In this document: one piece after another, positions 1 through 9,398 of the stretch
How the letters are laid out: each line of letters begins with the position of its first letter
How positions within the stretch are numbered: position 1 is the stretch's first letter
Source: Gelidibacter algens
Lineage (GTDB): Bacteria > Bacteroidota > Bacteroidia > Flavobacteriales > Flavobacteriaceae
Length of the DNA: 64,000 bases
NCBI RefSeq assembly: GCF_001678675.1
Contig: NZ_LZRN01000001.1
Coordinates: 1 to 64,000 of the forward strand
Direction of reading: 5' to 3'
Made by a program: the position numbers and the translations under genes
Notes under the pieces: generated by a model
What the model saw: the letters and a program-made list of their open reading frames with translations, nothing else
Told to the model about the DNA's origin: nothing
Databases searched by the model: none

Positions 1-22
1 ATCCTAACCGTTACTTTTTTTT

Positions 23-553
23 ATGATGCTGTTGGGATTTGGCCTTATGGGACAATCCAATACTGAAGCCGTTTTGGAGTGGCAGGAAACGGCACAACTG
101 AAATGGTCAGATTTTAAAGGTCAACCCAAGAATCTTGGAGATGTAGTGGCATTGACAGCCTCTGGAATTTCATTCGAGTTTTCCATACAAGATAAAAATG
201 GTAAAGCTGTAGGTTTCAATTCTACTGCTAAAGCACATTTTTATCCAAAACGCTCTTGGGTACATCAAAAAAAAGCCTCAACACATGTTTTAAAACATGA
301 GCAGTTGCATTTTGATATTACGGAGTTGCATCTGCGTAAGTTTAGGAAAGCCATCAGTAATTTAAAGCTGTCACATCAGATAAAAAAAGAATTGAATACC
401 ACCTATCAAAATATCAATAAAGACATGGCTGTGATGCAAAAAGTATATGATCAGGAAACAAACCATTCTAAAGATACAGTGGCACAAGTGTTTTGGCAAA
501 ATAAGATAGACAGGGCGCTAAAAGATTATGGTAATTACAAAACGACCCCATAA
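23..553 (+). CDS. DUF922-like secreted putative Zn-dependent protease
   Basis: 176-aa protein with a short hydrophobic start (MMLLGFGLMG) that could be a minimal signal peptide. An upstream in-frame stop at 5-7 rules out an extension beyond the window. The motif HEQLHFD at residues 92-98 is the HExxH-type metal-binding core of the DUF922 family, described as predicted secreted zinc proteases. The preceding WSDFKG segment near residue 28 also fits that family. No substrate is known. It is followed after 3 bases by the DUF3820 gene, so the two may be co-transcribed. The family call is by eye. The catalytic role is inferred from the motif alone. Confidence 0.7.
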   Translation: MMLLGFGLMGQSNTEAVLEWQETAQLKWSDFKGQPKNLGDVVALTASGISFEFSIQDKNGKAVGFNSTAKAHFYPKRSWVHQKKASTHVLKHEQLHFDITELHLRKFRKAISNLKLSHQIKKELNTTYQNINKDMAVMQKVYDQETNHSKDTVAQVFWQNKIDRALKDYGNYKTTP

Positions 554-556
554 GCT

Positions 557-787
557 GTGCTGCAACCAGATAAAAACTTTCTCATCAAATTAGCTCATAT
601 GAAAATGCCATTTGGTAAGTATGAGGGCAGATTCTTGATTGATTTACCCGAATACTACGTTGTTTGGTATCATAATAAAGGGTTTCCAAAAGGGCAATTG
701 GGGCTCATGCTTGAAACTGTATACGAGCTAAAACTAAATGGTTTAGAGGACATAATCAGAAACATTAAAATGAGGTATCCGAAGTAA
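557..787 (+). CDS. DUF3820 family small protein
   Basis: 76-aa protein with the DUF3820 core: MPFGKYEG near residue 17, LPEYYVVWYHNKGFPKG in the middle and YELKLNGLEDIIR towards the end. The family is widespread and its biochemical function is not established. The likely start is GTG at 557, because family members carry the preceding PDKNFLIKLAH segment; ATG at 599 would remove it. It sits 3 bases after the DUF922 gene and 33 bases before the YihY gene. Cytoplasmic, with no signal peptide or membrane segment. Confidence 0.8.
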   Translation: MLQPDKNFLIKLAHMKMPFGKYEGRFLIDLPEYYVVWYHNKGFPKGQLGLMLETVYELKLNGLEDIIRNIKMRYPK

Positions 788-792
788 TTTTT

Positions 793-800
793 TAACTTTA
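793..800 (+). promoter_or_regulatory. possible -7 promoter element for the YihY gene
   Basis: TAACTTTA matches the Bacteroidota -7 consensus TAnnTTTG except at the last base and lies about 20 bases before the ATG at 821. No clear -33 TTTG was identified. Confidence 0.35.
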
Positions 801-820
801 GAACTTCAAATTTGTTTCCC

Positions 821-1750
821 ATGGCTGAAGAGCACATCGAAAAAAAATTCAAATTTAAGCATCTGCCTTCGTTATTTACAAAAACATTTAAGGCATGGAA
901 TGATGATGACCCGTGGCGTTTAAGTGCCGTAGTGGCCTATTATGCGGTTTTGTCCTTGCCAGGATTGATTGTTATTTTAATCAATGTGGTTGGAAGTATT
1001 TGGGGTCCGGAGATTGTTCAGGGACACTTGACCAATGAAATTTCTTCAGTATTGGGACAGGACGCGGCAAATACGATTAAGGTCATGATCACCGAAACAA
1101 TGGATACCGAAAAAAATATTATTTCAACACTAATAGGTATTGCCAGTATTGTTTTTGGTGCCACAGGAGTGTTTTACCAATTGCAGATTTCCCTCAATAA
1201 AATTTGGAAAATAGACGATTCAGGTAAATTCAATTTTAAAAAGTTGCTGACAGATCGTGCTCGAAGTTTTGCGTTTATCTTGGTCATTGGATTTTTGCTG
1301 TTGATTAGTTTTATTGTTACAGCAATACTTGGAGTACTTAATAGCTATATCAGAGAACTGTTTCCAAATATTGTATTGTATGTTGCTTATTTGTTGGATT
1401 TGGTACTTTCATTAGGTGTGGTGAGTACGCTTTTTGCCCTGATGTTCAAATATATGCCAGACACAAATATCAGTTGGAAAACGGTATGGGTTGGTGCACT
1501 GATAACCGCCATTCTGTTTACCCTTGGGAAATATTTATTGGGCCTTTATTTCGGAACTGCTAATCCAGGATCAACTTATGGCGCCGCAGGAAGTATTGTT
1601 TTAGTCTTGCTTTGGGTATCTTATTCTTGTCTAATTTTCTTTTTTGGAGCCGAATTTACCCGAGTGTTTTCTCAAAGATATGGTCATGATTCCCACACTA
1701 TTTCTGAAAGTGAGACTGATCTAAAAGAAGAAAGAAACCCATCGGAATAA
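821..1750 (+). CDS. YihY/BrkB family inner-membrane protein
   Basis: 309-aa integral membrane protein with the family's usual size and layout: a charged N-terminus, WRLSAVVAYYAVLSLPGLIV as first membrane segment, then about five more. It contains the conserved segments IWKIDDS..F..LL.DRARSF and GSTYGAAGSIVLVLLWVSYSCLIFFFGAEFT at the C-terminal end. The family was once annotated as RNase BN; the actual function is unknown and transport has been proposed. ATG at 821 is preferred over TTG at 812. It is upstream of era on the same strand, separated by 49 bases with a promoter for era. Confidence 0.88.
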   Translation: MAEEHIEKKFKFKHLPSLFTKTFKAWNDDDPWRLSAVVAYYAVLSLPGLIVILINVVGSIWGPEIVQGHLTNEISSVLGQDAANTIKVMITETMDTEKNIISTLIGIASIVFGATGVFYQLQISLNKIWKIDDSGKFNFKKLLTDRARSFAFILVIGFLLLISFIVTAILGVLNSYIRELFPNIVLYVAYLLDLVLSLGVVSTLFALMFKYMPDTNISWKTVWVGALITAILFTLGKYLLGLYFGTANPGSTYGAAGSIVLVLLWVSYSCLIFFFGAEFTRVFSQRYGHDSHTISESETDLKEERNPSE

Positions 1751-1775
1751 TCAATAATGTTCAAATTTTAAAACT

Positions 1776-1783
1776 TATCTTTG
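1776..1783 (+). promoter_or_regulatory. -7 promoter element for era
   Basis: TATCTTTG is an exact match to the Bacteroidota -7 box TAnnTTTG and lies 16 bases before the era ATG, implying a short leader. Confidence 0.6.
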
Positions 1784-1799
1784 TTTAAATTATCATAAG

Positions 1800-2681
1800 A
1801 TGCATAAAGCCGGTTTTGTAAATATTATAGGAAATCCTAATGTTGGTAAATCGACATTGATGAATGCCTTTGTGGGCGAGAAATTATCGATTATCACCTC
1901 TAAGGCGCAAACAACCAGACACCGTATTCTCGGTATTGTTAATGGTGAAGATTTTCAGATGATTCTTTCTGACACTCCAGGAATTATCAAACCCGCTTAT
2001 GAACTTCAGGAATCAATGATGGCTTTCGTCAAATCTGCTTTTGATGATGCTGACGTATTGATATATATGGTTGAAATTGGAGAGCAGGAACTAAAAGATG
2101 ATGCGTTCTTTCAGAAAATTACGAATTCAAAAATTCCGGTGTTGTTGTTACTGAATAAGATTGATAAATCTGACCAGCAACAATTGGAAGAGCAAGTTCA
2201 ATTGTGGACCGAAAAAGTGCCCAATGCAGAGATTTACCCTCTTTCAGCATTACAAGGCTTCAATGTCAAGGAAATATTTACCAGAATTATTGAACTGTTA
2301 CCAGAATCACCTGCATTCTATCCGAAAGATCAACTTACAGATAGGCCTGAACGGTTTTTTGTAAACGAAACTATTCGCGAAAAAATCTTGATACACTACA
2401 AAAAAGAAATTCCGTATGCCGTTGAAATCGATACCGAAGAATTTTTTGAAGAAGAAACTATCATTAGAATGCGATCTGTAATTATGGTCGAGCGTGAAAC
2501 TCAAAAAGGCATTATCATTGGCCATAAGGGAACGGCCTTAAAAAGAGTAGGGGTAGAAGCCCGTAAAGATTTAGAGTTGTTTTTTGGCAAACAAGTCCAT
2601 TTGGAGCTTTATGTGAAAGTGAATAAAAATTGGAGAAGTGACCAAAGACAATTGAAACGTTTTGGATATAATCAGAAGTAG
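1800..2681 (+). CDS. era: GTPase Era
   Basis: 293-aa GTPase that assists 16S rRNA maturation and 30S assembly. The P-loop GNPNVGKS is at residues 11-18, the G2 region TTRHRI around residue 40, DTPG (G3) near residue 60 and NKID (G4) near residue 120. The C-terminal KH domain carries the GHKGTALKRVG RNA-binding loop near residue 240. Length is normal for Era. The start is ATG at 1800, with a promoter element just upstream. It lies near der, a second ribosome-assembly GTPase; only one membrane-protein gene on the opposite strand separates them. Confidence 0.97.
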   Translation: MHKAGFVNIIGNPNVGKSTLMNAFVGEKLSIITSKAQTTRHRILGIVNGEDFQMILSDTPGIIKPAYELQESMMAFVKSAFDDADVLIYMVEIGEQELKDDAFFQKITNSKIPVLLLLNKIDKSDQQQLEEQVQLWTEKVPNAEIYPLSALQGFNVKEIFTRIIELLPESPAFYPKDQLTDRPERFFVNETIREKILIHYKKEIPYAVEIDTEEFFEEETIIRMRSVIMVERETQKGIIIGHKGTALKRVGVEARKDLELFFGKQVHLELYVKVNKNWRSDQRQLKRFGYNQK

Positions 2682-2690
2682 GTTTTAGTC

Positions 2691-2735
2691 TTCAGTCGGC
2701 AGTCTTCAGTCTTCAGTCGGCAGTTTTTAGGTTGT
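2691..2735. repeat. short tandem repeat, CTTCAGTCGGCAGT type
   Basis: Alternating TCTTCAG and TCGGCAG units directly after era. The same CAGT/CGGCAGT words recur at 62592-62632 next to trpD. The following stretch (2780-2820) has the CTCTGTGTACCTCTGCG words of another dispersed intergenic family seen near 14.3 kb. Confidence 0.6.
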
Positions 2736-2848
2736 AGAACTCTTTAAATAAAGAATATCTATGTGTGTTTTTCAGTCAACGCTGCGTGTCTCTGAACTTC
2801 TCTGTGTACCTCTGCGATAATTTTTTAGTGTCAACTTCTCGTTTCAAC

Positions 2849-3355
2849 TCAAATTATCCCATTGGTCTTTAAGGTTGTATCCATAAAATTATACAATTCG
2901 TGCATTTCGGATTTTCCTTTAGTTCTTCCAAAGCGTCCTGCAAAATACAATACAAACCAAGCAATAATCATCACGATCACCATTCCTAACTGAATGCCAT
3001 ATGGGTTTTTAAGGGTCCAATTGGTATAGGTCCAAATACCAAATGCTATAAAAAGTCCAGCCACCAAAAAATGTAGAAACATAAACATGGTCCACACCGT
3101 TGGGTTAGGTCCAAATAAGCCGTGAAGCATAGAGGTTTCACTATCGATTTCATTAATTTCCAAATGCAGTTGTGGCGACCAGAAATGCTGTTCCTGTTTT
3201 GGTAAGCGGATAAAGACATGGTCGTCCACCCTTACAATTTTATAAGTTTGACACGTTTTTTTAGAAGCTTCAAAGACTTTTAAAATGGTCTCATGGTCTT
3301 GTTTCAATTCCTTTTTAAATCGAGGTCTTAAAACAATTTCGTTCGTAATTGACAT
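2849..3355 (-). CDS. conserved two-helix membrane protein of unknown function
   Basis: 168-aa protein with a soluble N-terminal domain of about 85 residues and two predicted membrane helices near residues 88-109 and 121-139. It ends in a basic, then acidic tail (GRFGRTKGKSEMHELYNF). I do not recognise a characterised family. It lies between era and der on the opposite strand, convergent with era and divergent from der, sharing the 77-base der promoter region. Such proteins are sometimes labelled GTP-binding protein by proximity, but no nucleotide-binding motif is visible. Confidence 0.65.
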   Translation of the reverse strand: MSITNEIVLRPRFKKELKQDHETILKVFEASKKTCQTYKIVRVDDHVFIRLPKQEQHFWSPQLHLEINEIDSETSMLHGLFGPNPTVWTMFMFLHFLVAGLFIAFGIWTYTNWTLKNPYGIQLGMVIVMIIAWFVLYFAGRFGRTKGKSEMHELYNFMDTTLKTNGII

Positions 3356-3407
3356 AGTTATAAATTAATGCGCTGAAAAATACTCTTTTTTTTTAGAAAG
3401 GAAACAC

Positions 3408-3415
3408 TACCTTTG
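3408..3415 (+). promoter_or_regulatory. -7 promoter element for der
   Basis: TACCTTTG is an exact TAnnTTTG match 17 bases before the der ATG. A T-rich stretch lies about 15-30 bases upstream. Confidence 0.6.
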
Positions 3416-3432
3416 CAAACAATTTAAGAACC

Positions 3433-4737
3433 ATGAGTAATATAGTAGCCATTGTAGGACGTCCAAATGTAGGAAAGTCAACCTTATTCAATCGTTTAAT
3501 TCAACGCAGGGAAGCAATTGTTGATGCAGTAAGCGGTGTGACCAGAGATAGACATTACGGAAAATCTGAATGGAATGGCCGTGAGTTCTCTGTTATTGAT
3601 ACTGGAGGCTATATTATTGGGAGTGATGATGTTTTTGAGGCTGAAATTGATAAACAGGTAGAACTTGCCATTGATGAAGCTGATGTCATTATTTTTTTGG
3701 TTGATGTGGAAAGTGGTGTTACTGGGATGGACGAAGATGTTGCTGAATTACTCAGAAAGGTAAACAAGCCTGTGTTCTTGGCAGTAAACAAAGTTGATAA
3801 TAATAAGCGCGCAGAAGATGCAGTAGAGTTTTATTCATTGGGTCTAGGCGAATATTTTACCATTGCCAGTATCAGTGGTAGCGGTACCGGAGATTTGTTG
3901 GATGAGGTTGTTAAAGCGTTGCCAGAACATGTTGAGGAAGTACAAAGCGACTTACCAAGATTTGCCGTTGTAGGACGTCCTAATGCTGGAAAATCGTCTT
4001 TTATAAATGCGCTGATCGGCAAAGACCGTTATATCGTGACTGATATTGCGGGTACAACCAGAGATTCTATCGACACAAAATACAACCAATTCGGATTCGA
4101 ATTTAATTTGGTCGATACTGCAGGTATCCGTCGTAAGTCAAAGGTCAAGGAAGATTTGGAGTTCTATTCGGTCATGCGAAGTGTCAGAGCCATTGAACAT
4201 TGTGATGTTTGTCTCGTAATACATGACGCCACGCGTGGGTTTGACGGGCAAGTACAAAATATATTCTGGTTGGCTGAACGCAATCGAAAAGGAATTGTCG
4301 TTCTGGTTAATAAATGGGATTTGGTTGACAAAGACACCAATTCAGCTAGAGACTATGAAAAGCAAATCCGTAAAGAAATGGAACCTTTTACAGATGTTCC
4401 TATTGTCTTCATTTCAGTACTCAATAAACAACGTATTTTTAAGGCCATTGAAACCGCCGTTGAGGTGTATAACAATCGGAGCAAGAAAATAAAAACGAGC
4501 AAGCTCAACGAGGTCATGTTGCCTATCATCGAGAATAATCCACCGCCTGCTTTAAAAGGTAAGTTTGTTAAGATTAAGTATATTATGCAGTTGCCAACGC
4601 CGCAGCCCCAATTTGCTTTCTTCTGTAATTTACCACAATATGTTAAAGATTCTTACAAGCGTTTCTTAGAGAACAAGTTGCGTGAAGAGTTTGATTTTCA
4701 TGGTGTCCCGATCAGCATATACATGAGAAAAAAATAA
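3433..4737 (+). CDS. der: GTPase Der (EngA)
   Basis: 434-aa tandem-domain GTPase required for 50S subunit assembly. Domain 1 has GRPNVGKST near residue 9, DTGG near residue 56 and NKVD near residue 118. Domain 2 has GRPNAGKSS near residue 180, DTAG near residue 228 and NKWD near residue 293. The C-terminal KH-like domain ends with the typical [15 protein letters not shown] segment. Length and architecture are complete. It has its own promoter element and is separated by about 100 bases from the barrel-protein gene that follows. Confidence 0.97.
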   Translation: MSNIVAIVGRPNVGKSTLFNRLIQRREAIVDAVSGVTRDRHYGKSEWNGREFSVIDTGGYIIGSDDVFEAEIDKQVELAIDEADVIIFLVDVESGVTGMDEDVAELLRKVNKPVFLAVNKVDNNKRAEDAVEFYSLGLGEYFTIASISGSGTGDLLDEVVKALPEHVEEVQSDLPRFAVVGRPNAGKSSFINALIGKDRYIVTDIAGTTRDSIDTKYNQFGFEFNLVDTAGIRRKSKVKEDLEFYSVMRSVRAIEHCDVCLVIHDATRGFDGQVQNIFWLAERNRKGIVVLVNKWDLVDKDTNSARDYEKQIRKEMEPFTDVPIVFISVLNKQRIFKAIETAVEVYNNRSKKIKTSKLNEVMLPIIENNPPPALKGKFVKIKYIMQLPTPQPQFAFFCNLPQYVKDSYKRFLENKLREEFDFHGVPISIYMRKK

Positions 4738-4834
4738 GATTATGACTATTTTATTAGTTTTTTTAAGAAAATTCATACAGCTTCATAGTTATATTCGTTT
4801 TTTTAGAGCTATTAAATCATCATCAATCAAATTC

Positions 4835-7618
4835 ATGAAAAAATTTCTATGCGTTCTCGCATTGTTGTCGTGCACTTATGCGACATTTTCCCAAGGTAAA
4901 TCATTCAAGATTACAGGTACTTTAATCTCAGAGGAGGATCAATCTTTTTTAGAATCTGCCACGGTCTATTTGGAAACCCTTAAGGATTCTACGTTGGTCA
5001 CTTATACGATTTCTGACAAAAACGGTACTTTCGTTTTAGACAATACAACCTATGAAGACTCCTTAAATCTGATTATTTCCTATATCGGTTTTGAAACCCA
5101 TTCCCAAATTATAAAAATAGGAAAAGCTCCAATCAATCTAAAAAATATTGCTCTCAAAACGGCAAATGTATTGGACGAAGTGATCATCAGGTCACGTGCT
5201 CCGATAACCATAAAGAAAGATACGCTAGAATTTAATGTGGCGTCATTCAAAACAAAGAAAGACGCTAATGTTGAAGATCTATTAAAGGAACTGCCTGGCG
5301 TAGAGGTTGACGAAGATGGAAAAATAAAGGTCAATGGTAAGGAGGTCAATAAAATTCTGGTCAATGGGAAACCGTTTTTTGGTGACGATCCAACAATTAC
5401 GACACGAAACCTGACCAAAGAACTTATTGAAAAAATACAGATTACCGATACCAAGAGCAAAGCAGAAGCGTTTAGTGGAGAAAAAGGTGATTCAGAGAAT
5501 AAAACGATCAATTTAACCATAAAGGAAGAAAATAACAAAGGCGTCTTTGGGCGTGTTGCAGCAGGTGCCGGAACGGATGATCGTTATGAGTTTGCGGGTA
5601 TGGCCAATATTTTTGATAATGAACAACGCATTAGTGTGTTGGCTGGAGGCAATAATATCAATTCTTCAGGCTTTAGTTTTGGAGAAATTAGAAAAATGTT
5701 TGGAGGCGCAAACAACGTGAGTTTCAATAGCAGTGGATCTTTTGTGATTGACGGCCGTTCTTTTGGTGGTGGTGAGGGCATCACAAGATCTAATAACGCG
5801 GGCGTTAACTATGCTGATGAAATTGGATCTAATGGTGATATTTCTGCTGATTATTTTTTCTCCGGAAGTCATTCAGATAATGCCACAGCCACAGAAAGGG
5901 AAAATTTTCTGCCAGAGTCACGCTATTTTACAAATTCAACCTCAAATTCAACGAATGATACTGATAGCCACAGCGCAAATCTGGCATTTGACGTAGAAAT
6001 TGATTCCACATTTTTAGTGAATATCAAACCCTCATTTCGATACTCCAAATCAGCAACTACGTTTGAGCGTCAAGAGGCTTCAAGAGATGAAAGCAACACC
6101 TTGACCAATCAATCCGAAACGGCATCCTTTGTAGAAAACACAGGCAAGAACTTTAATAATTCTGTTGATCTTACCAAGCGTTTCGGAGCAGGAGGTGCAT
6201 TCATAAAATTGGCTATTGATGCCAGTGTAAATGCTAATGAGAGTGATGATTTTCTGAATTCAGAAACTAATATCTTTGGAACAGATCCTATTGATATCAT
6301 TAGGGATCAATTTACAGAAGGTGACCAAAACACTAACAGATTAACGTCTCGAATTACCTATCGCTTTCCATTGGAAGCAAAAAAATGGTTCCTTGATTTC
6401 CAATATATTTTTGAAACAGAAAAGCGTAGAGATATTAAAAGCACCTTTGACTTTAATGAAAGTTCTCAAACATATACTGATTTCAACGACTTACTGAGTA
6501 CTAACTTTATTAATAAAAATGAACGTCAAAGCCCTAGTGTTAAACTGGTGTTCAACTCTGATAAAATGTCGTTCAGATTGGGGTCTGGTTATGCCAGCAG
6601 AACTATTGAGAACAGTGATAGATTGAGACCAGAACTGAGTTTGAAGCAAAACTTTAATTTTCTGGAACTGGATGCTAATTTTAATTATCAATTCAGTCCA
6701 AAGTCTTCTTTTTATTTCGATTATGATTATGAGAATGAGGCCCCTAGAATAGCCCAACTACAACCTTTTCAGGATGTTTCTGATCCGTTGAACACCATCA
6801 CTGGAAATCCGAATTTGCGACCGTCAAAAGAGCATGGTGCTTATTTTGGCTACAACAGTTTTGACTTTCAGAAAGGAACAGGGTATTATGTGTATGCCAA
6901 TGCTAATTTGACTCAAGATAAAGTGGTTTCAAAAACAGCGGTAGATGAAAATTTTGTAAGAAACACAACCTATACCAATGTTGATGGAAATTATTGGGCA
7001 TACGTAGGATCAAATATGAGTAAGGACTTTAAATTAGATTCGCTGCAAACTCTAAAAGTCCGTTTGGGTTTGTCTGCCAACGTTAACAAACAGATCAATT
7101 TTAATAATGAGATCGAATATGCTGCGGTAAGCACCCGACTGAATCCTAGCTTACGACTGACGTATACGTGGAAAAAACTTTTTGAGATTCGGCCAAATTA
7201 CCGATTGTCATTTACAAGAACACGTTATGATTTGGCAGATTTCGATGATCGGAACTTTTTAAGTCATAATCTGGGCATCCAAACATCAACCTTTGTACCT
7301 AAAAAATTAGAATGGCGTAATGATATCACGTTTAGTTATAATCCTAATGTGGCCGACGGATTTCAAAAAAGTGCTTGGTTTTGGAACTCAACCTTAGCCT
7401 ATTCTGTTTTAAAAGATACTGGCACGGTGACTTTAAAAGTGTATGACTTACTCAATCAAAATACAAATGCGCAGCGTACTACCACAGACAACTATATTCA
7501 GGATTCTCAGAGCACGGTCTTAGAACAGTATTTTATGCTGAGTTTTAGCTGGAAATTCAATAGTCTTGGATCGAAAGGTGAAAGTCGAGGATCAGGTGAG
7601 ATGATTTTTTTTGATTGA
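4835..7618 (+). CDS. outer-membrane beta-barrel protein with carboxypeptidase-regulatory-like N-domain
   Basis: 927 aa from the ATG at 4835, chosen because a clean signal peptide (MKKFLCVLALLSC...ATFSQG) begins there; the ATG at 4742 would add 31 unlikely residues. After cleavage comes a CarboxypepD_reg-like beta-sandwich of about 90 residues, then a plug-like segment (NKILVNGKPFFGDDP), then a long barrel rich in alternating aromatic/polar strands, matching the OmpBB family (TonB-receptor-like proteins of Bacteroidota). No SusD partner is adjacent, so a specific substrate cannot be named. The last residues (EMIFFD) resemble a barrel end. Confidence 0.85.
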   Translation: MKKFLCVLALLSCTYATFSQGKSFKITGTLISEEDQSFLESATVYLETLKDSTLVTYTISDKNGTFVLDNTTYEDSLNLIISYIGFETHSQIIKIGKAPINLKNIALKTANVLDEVIIRSRAPITIKKDTLEFNVASFKTKKDANVEDLLKELPGVEVDEDGKIKVNGKEVNKILVNGKPFFGDDPTITTRNLTKELIEKIQITDTKSKAEAFSGEKGDSENKTINLTIKEENNKGVFGRVAAGAGTDDRYEFAGMANIFDNEQRISVLAGGNNINSSGFSFGEIRKMFGGANNVSFNSSGSFVIDGRSFGGGEGITRSNNAGVNYADEIGSNGDISADYFFSGSHSDNATATERENFLPESRYFTNSTSNSTNDTDSHSANLAFDVEIDSTFLVNIKPSFRYSKSATTFERQEASRDESNTLTNQSETASFVENTGKNFNNSVDLTKRFGAGGAFIKLAIDASVNANESDDFLNSETNIFGTDPIDIIRDQFTEGDQNTNRLTSRITYRFPLEAKKWFLDFQYIFETEKRRDIKSTFDFNESSQTYTDFNDLLSTNFINKNERQSPSVKLVFNSDKMSFRLGSGYASRTIENSDRLRPELSLKQNFNFLELDANFNYQFSPKSSFYFDYDYENEAPRIAQLQPFQDVSDPLNTITGNPNLRPSKEHGAYFGYNSFDFQKGTGYYVYANANLTQDKVVSKTAVDENFVRNTTYTNVDGNYWAYVGSNMSKDFKLDSLQTLKVRLGLSANVNKQINFNNEIEYAAVSTRLNPSLRLTYTWKKLFEIRPNYRLSFTRTRYDLADFDDRNFLSHNLGIQTSTFVPKKLEWRNDITFSYNPNVADGFQKSAWFWNSTLAYSVLKDTGTVTLKVYDLLNQNTNAQRTTTDNYIQDSQSTVLEQYFMLSFSWKFNSLGSKGESRGSGEMIFFD

Positions 7619-8037
7619 GAATGCTTGAAGAATAAAAGGAAAAAGTTGGAACTGGAGAGTAACTAATTTCTTGTCACGAAATTATTAGTGGTGGTAAAAA
7701 TGCGATCATTTAGCACTCTACATTCACTTTCATTTATCCTATGTACAGCCCAATAATTTCCTGCGCAATCCAGGAATGTTATTAGATGTTTTGAAATTGA
7801 AATTGAACTCGACGTTGAAGTTGAACTCGGAACTTTAAAATTTTATCCGGCAGATTTACGCAATTTTTTTTTATAAGTCGGCTAACCATCCGTAGCTTTT
7901 GCAGAACGAGCACTTGCACTTGATGACGTTGAATTTTAAATCTAGTTTAAAATCTGATTGTTGAACTTGAAAGTCAAGCTATTTATCATCCTGACTTAAA
8001 CTAGAAACATGGACCTTTAAACCCGAAACAATAAAGT
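7619..8037. other. intergenic region between convergent genes, with TTGAA-type repeats
   Basis: About 420 bases between the 3' ends of the barrel gene and the TPM gene. No credible gene is visible. 7787-7832 contains degenerate TTGAAA/TTGAAG/TTGAAC hexamers, the same kind as after rhlE at 51871-51917, and more TTGAA words occur near 7930-7975. Confidence 0.6.
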
Positions 8038-8895
8038 TTACCACCCTCCAGAAGCGCCACCGCCTCCAAAGCCACCGCCACCAAATCCGCCACCAAATCC
8101 ACCGCCGCCTCCAAAGCCGCCTCCTGAAGATCGACCGCCGCCGCCGCCAAAACCACCACGTCCAAGACTGCTTAAAATAATAGCGTCCCAAATACTAAAG
8201 TCATTGCCGTTCCTGTTTCCAGGGCCGCCGCCTCCCTTACCTTTTTTAGAAATCGAGATCATGATGATGATAAAAATCATAATCAGCATAAATATAAATC
8301 CGACAGGAAATCCTTGCGTGGTGCCTTCTTCTTGGCGTGTGCCTTGGTACTCGCCGGTCATCACTTCAAAAATAGCGTCAGCACCTCGGTTTAGGCCACC
8401 ATAATAATCATCTTGTTTAAAATAGGGGATGATATCGCGTTCAATAATCCGCTTGGACATCGCGTCTGTTAATAAGTGTTCCACACCATATCCGGTGTTG
8501 ATGGCAATCTTCCGATCGTCTTTGGCCAACAATACTAAAATACCATTGTCTTCTTTAGCTTGTCCAATACCCCATTTTTCGCCCCATTGCGCCCCTAAAT
8601 AATTAATGTTTTCACCTTGTGTTGAACTGATGATGGCCACAACAATTTGTGTTGAAGTAGTATCTGAATATTTGATTAATTTTTGCTCTAAACTAGTTTT
8701 CTGACTGTCAGAAAGCAATGGCGTATATTGGTAAACACTTGTTTGCTCAGTAGTTTTTGTAGGTTTTTCAGGGATTTTAAATTGCGAAAAACCAATCTGA
8801 ATACTGCATAAAATTAACAGTGCACTTAAAAGATAGCATTGATAGACGCTCCTTCTTTTATGGTAAATAGAGGTACTGCTAATTATTGACTGCAT
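8038..8895 (-). CDS. secreted TPM-domain protein with glycine-rich tail (YgcG-like)
   Basis: 285 aa from ATG at 8895; a GTG at 8904 would add three residues. There is a signal-type hydrophobic segment (YLLSALLILCSIQIGFSQ), then a TPM domain (residues ~60-190) with the IVVAIISS strand and the NGILVLLAKDDRKIAINTGYG motif. A single membrane helix (GFIFMLIMIFIIIMISI) and a tail made almost wholly of Gly with Phe/Ser follow. TPM domains have been linked to phosphatase activity or membrane-complex assembly. It is the last gene of the five-gene minus-strand unit, 16 bases after a second TPM gene. Confidence 0.85.
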   Translation of the reverse strand: MQSIISSTSIYHKRRSVYQCYLLSALLILCSIQIGFSQFKIPEKPTKTTEQTSVYQYTPLLSDSQKTSLEQKLIKYSDTTSTQIVVAIISSTQGENINYLGAQWGEKWGIGQAKEDNGILVLLAKDDRKIAINTGYGVEHLLTDAMSKRIIERDIIPYFKQDDYYGGLNRGADAIFEVMTGEYQGTRQEEGTTQGFPVGFIFMLIMIFIIIMISISKKGKGGGGPGNRNGNDFSIWDAIILSSLGRGGFGGGGGRSSGGGFGGGGGFGGGFGGGGFGGGGASGGW

Positions 8896-8911
8896 AATGC
8901 TCACTTGCTTT

Positions 8912-9349
8912 TTATCCTATTGAAATATCATTTGAAATCTCATTCTTATCACCGGCATCCCACGGGAAATGGGTTTCTAATTGCTGGCCTGCCTTTAAAA
9001 TGCCGTCCACCAGACCTTGTTTAAAATGTCCTCTTTTAAAATGCCCTTGCATTACGTTTTTGGTACTTTCCCAAAAATCATCATCTACTACATTGTTAAT
9101 GCCTTCATCACCAAATATAACAAAGGTTTTATCTTCAATGGCAACATAGATTAATACGCCATTCTGAAGTTTTGTATTATCCATTTTCAATAAACGGAAC
9201 ACTTCCAAGGCACGTTCATAAGTGTCAATTTTAGAGGTTTTTTCAAGATGGATGCGTATTTCTCCCGAGGTTTTGTTTTCGGCAGTCCTAATGGCGGCAA
9301 TAACTTGTTGCTCCTCTTCGGCGGTTAGAAAATCTTCTATTTTAGACAT
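8912..9349 (-). CDS. TPM-domain protein, cytoplasmic type
   Basis: 145-aa protein consisting of one TPM domain without a signal peptide. Visible family features are TAEEEQQVIAAIRTAENKTSGEIRIHLE at the start, NGVLIYVAIEDKTFVIFGDEGIN in the middle and F..GLVDGI...G..L..HFP at the end. It lies between lemA-like and the secreted TPM gene. LemA-TPM-TPM order is a common arrangement, suggesting a shared membrane-associated role whose biochemistry is unknown. Confidence 0.87.
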   Translation of the reverse strand: MSKIEDFLTAEEEQQVIAAIRTAENKTSGEIRIHLEKTSKIDTYERALEVFRLLKMDNTKLQNGVLIYVAIEDKTFVIFGDEGINNVVDDDFWESTKNVMQGHFKRGHFKQGLVDGILKAGQQLETHFPWDAGDKNEISNDISIG

Positions 9350-9398
9350 ATTCCTATTTTTTTAAAATTTAACTCCTCAGATAGCTGTTAGGGTCGAT

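Noticed and set aside
4742-4834. Start of the barrel protein at 4742
   Set aside because: It would place 31 residues before an otherwise normal signal peptide.
7979-8191. Arg/Trp-rich 70-codon frame on the minus strand
   Set aside because: Out-of-frame reading of the Gly-rich tail of the TPM gene; composition is an artefact of GGN repeats.
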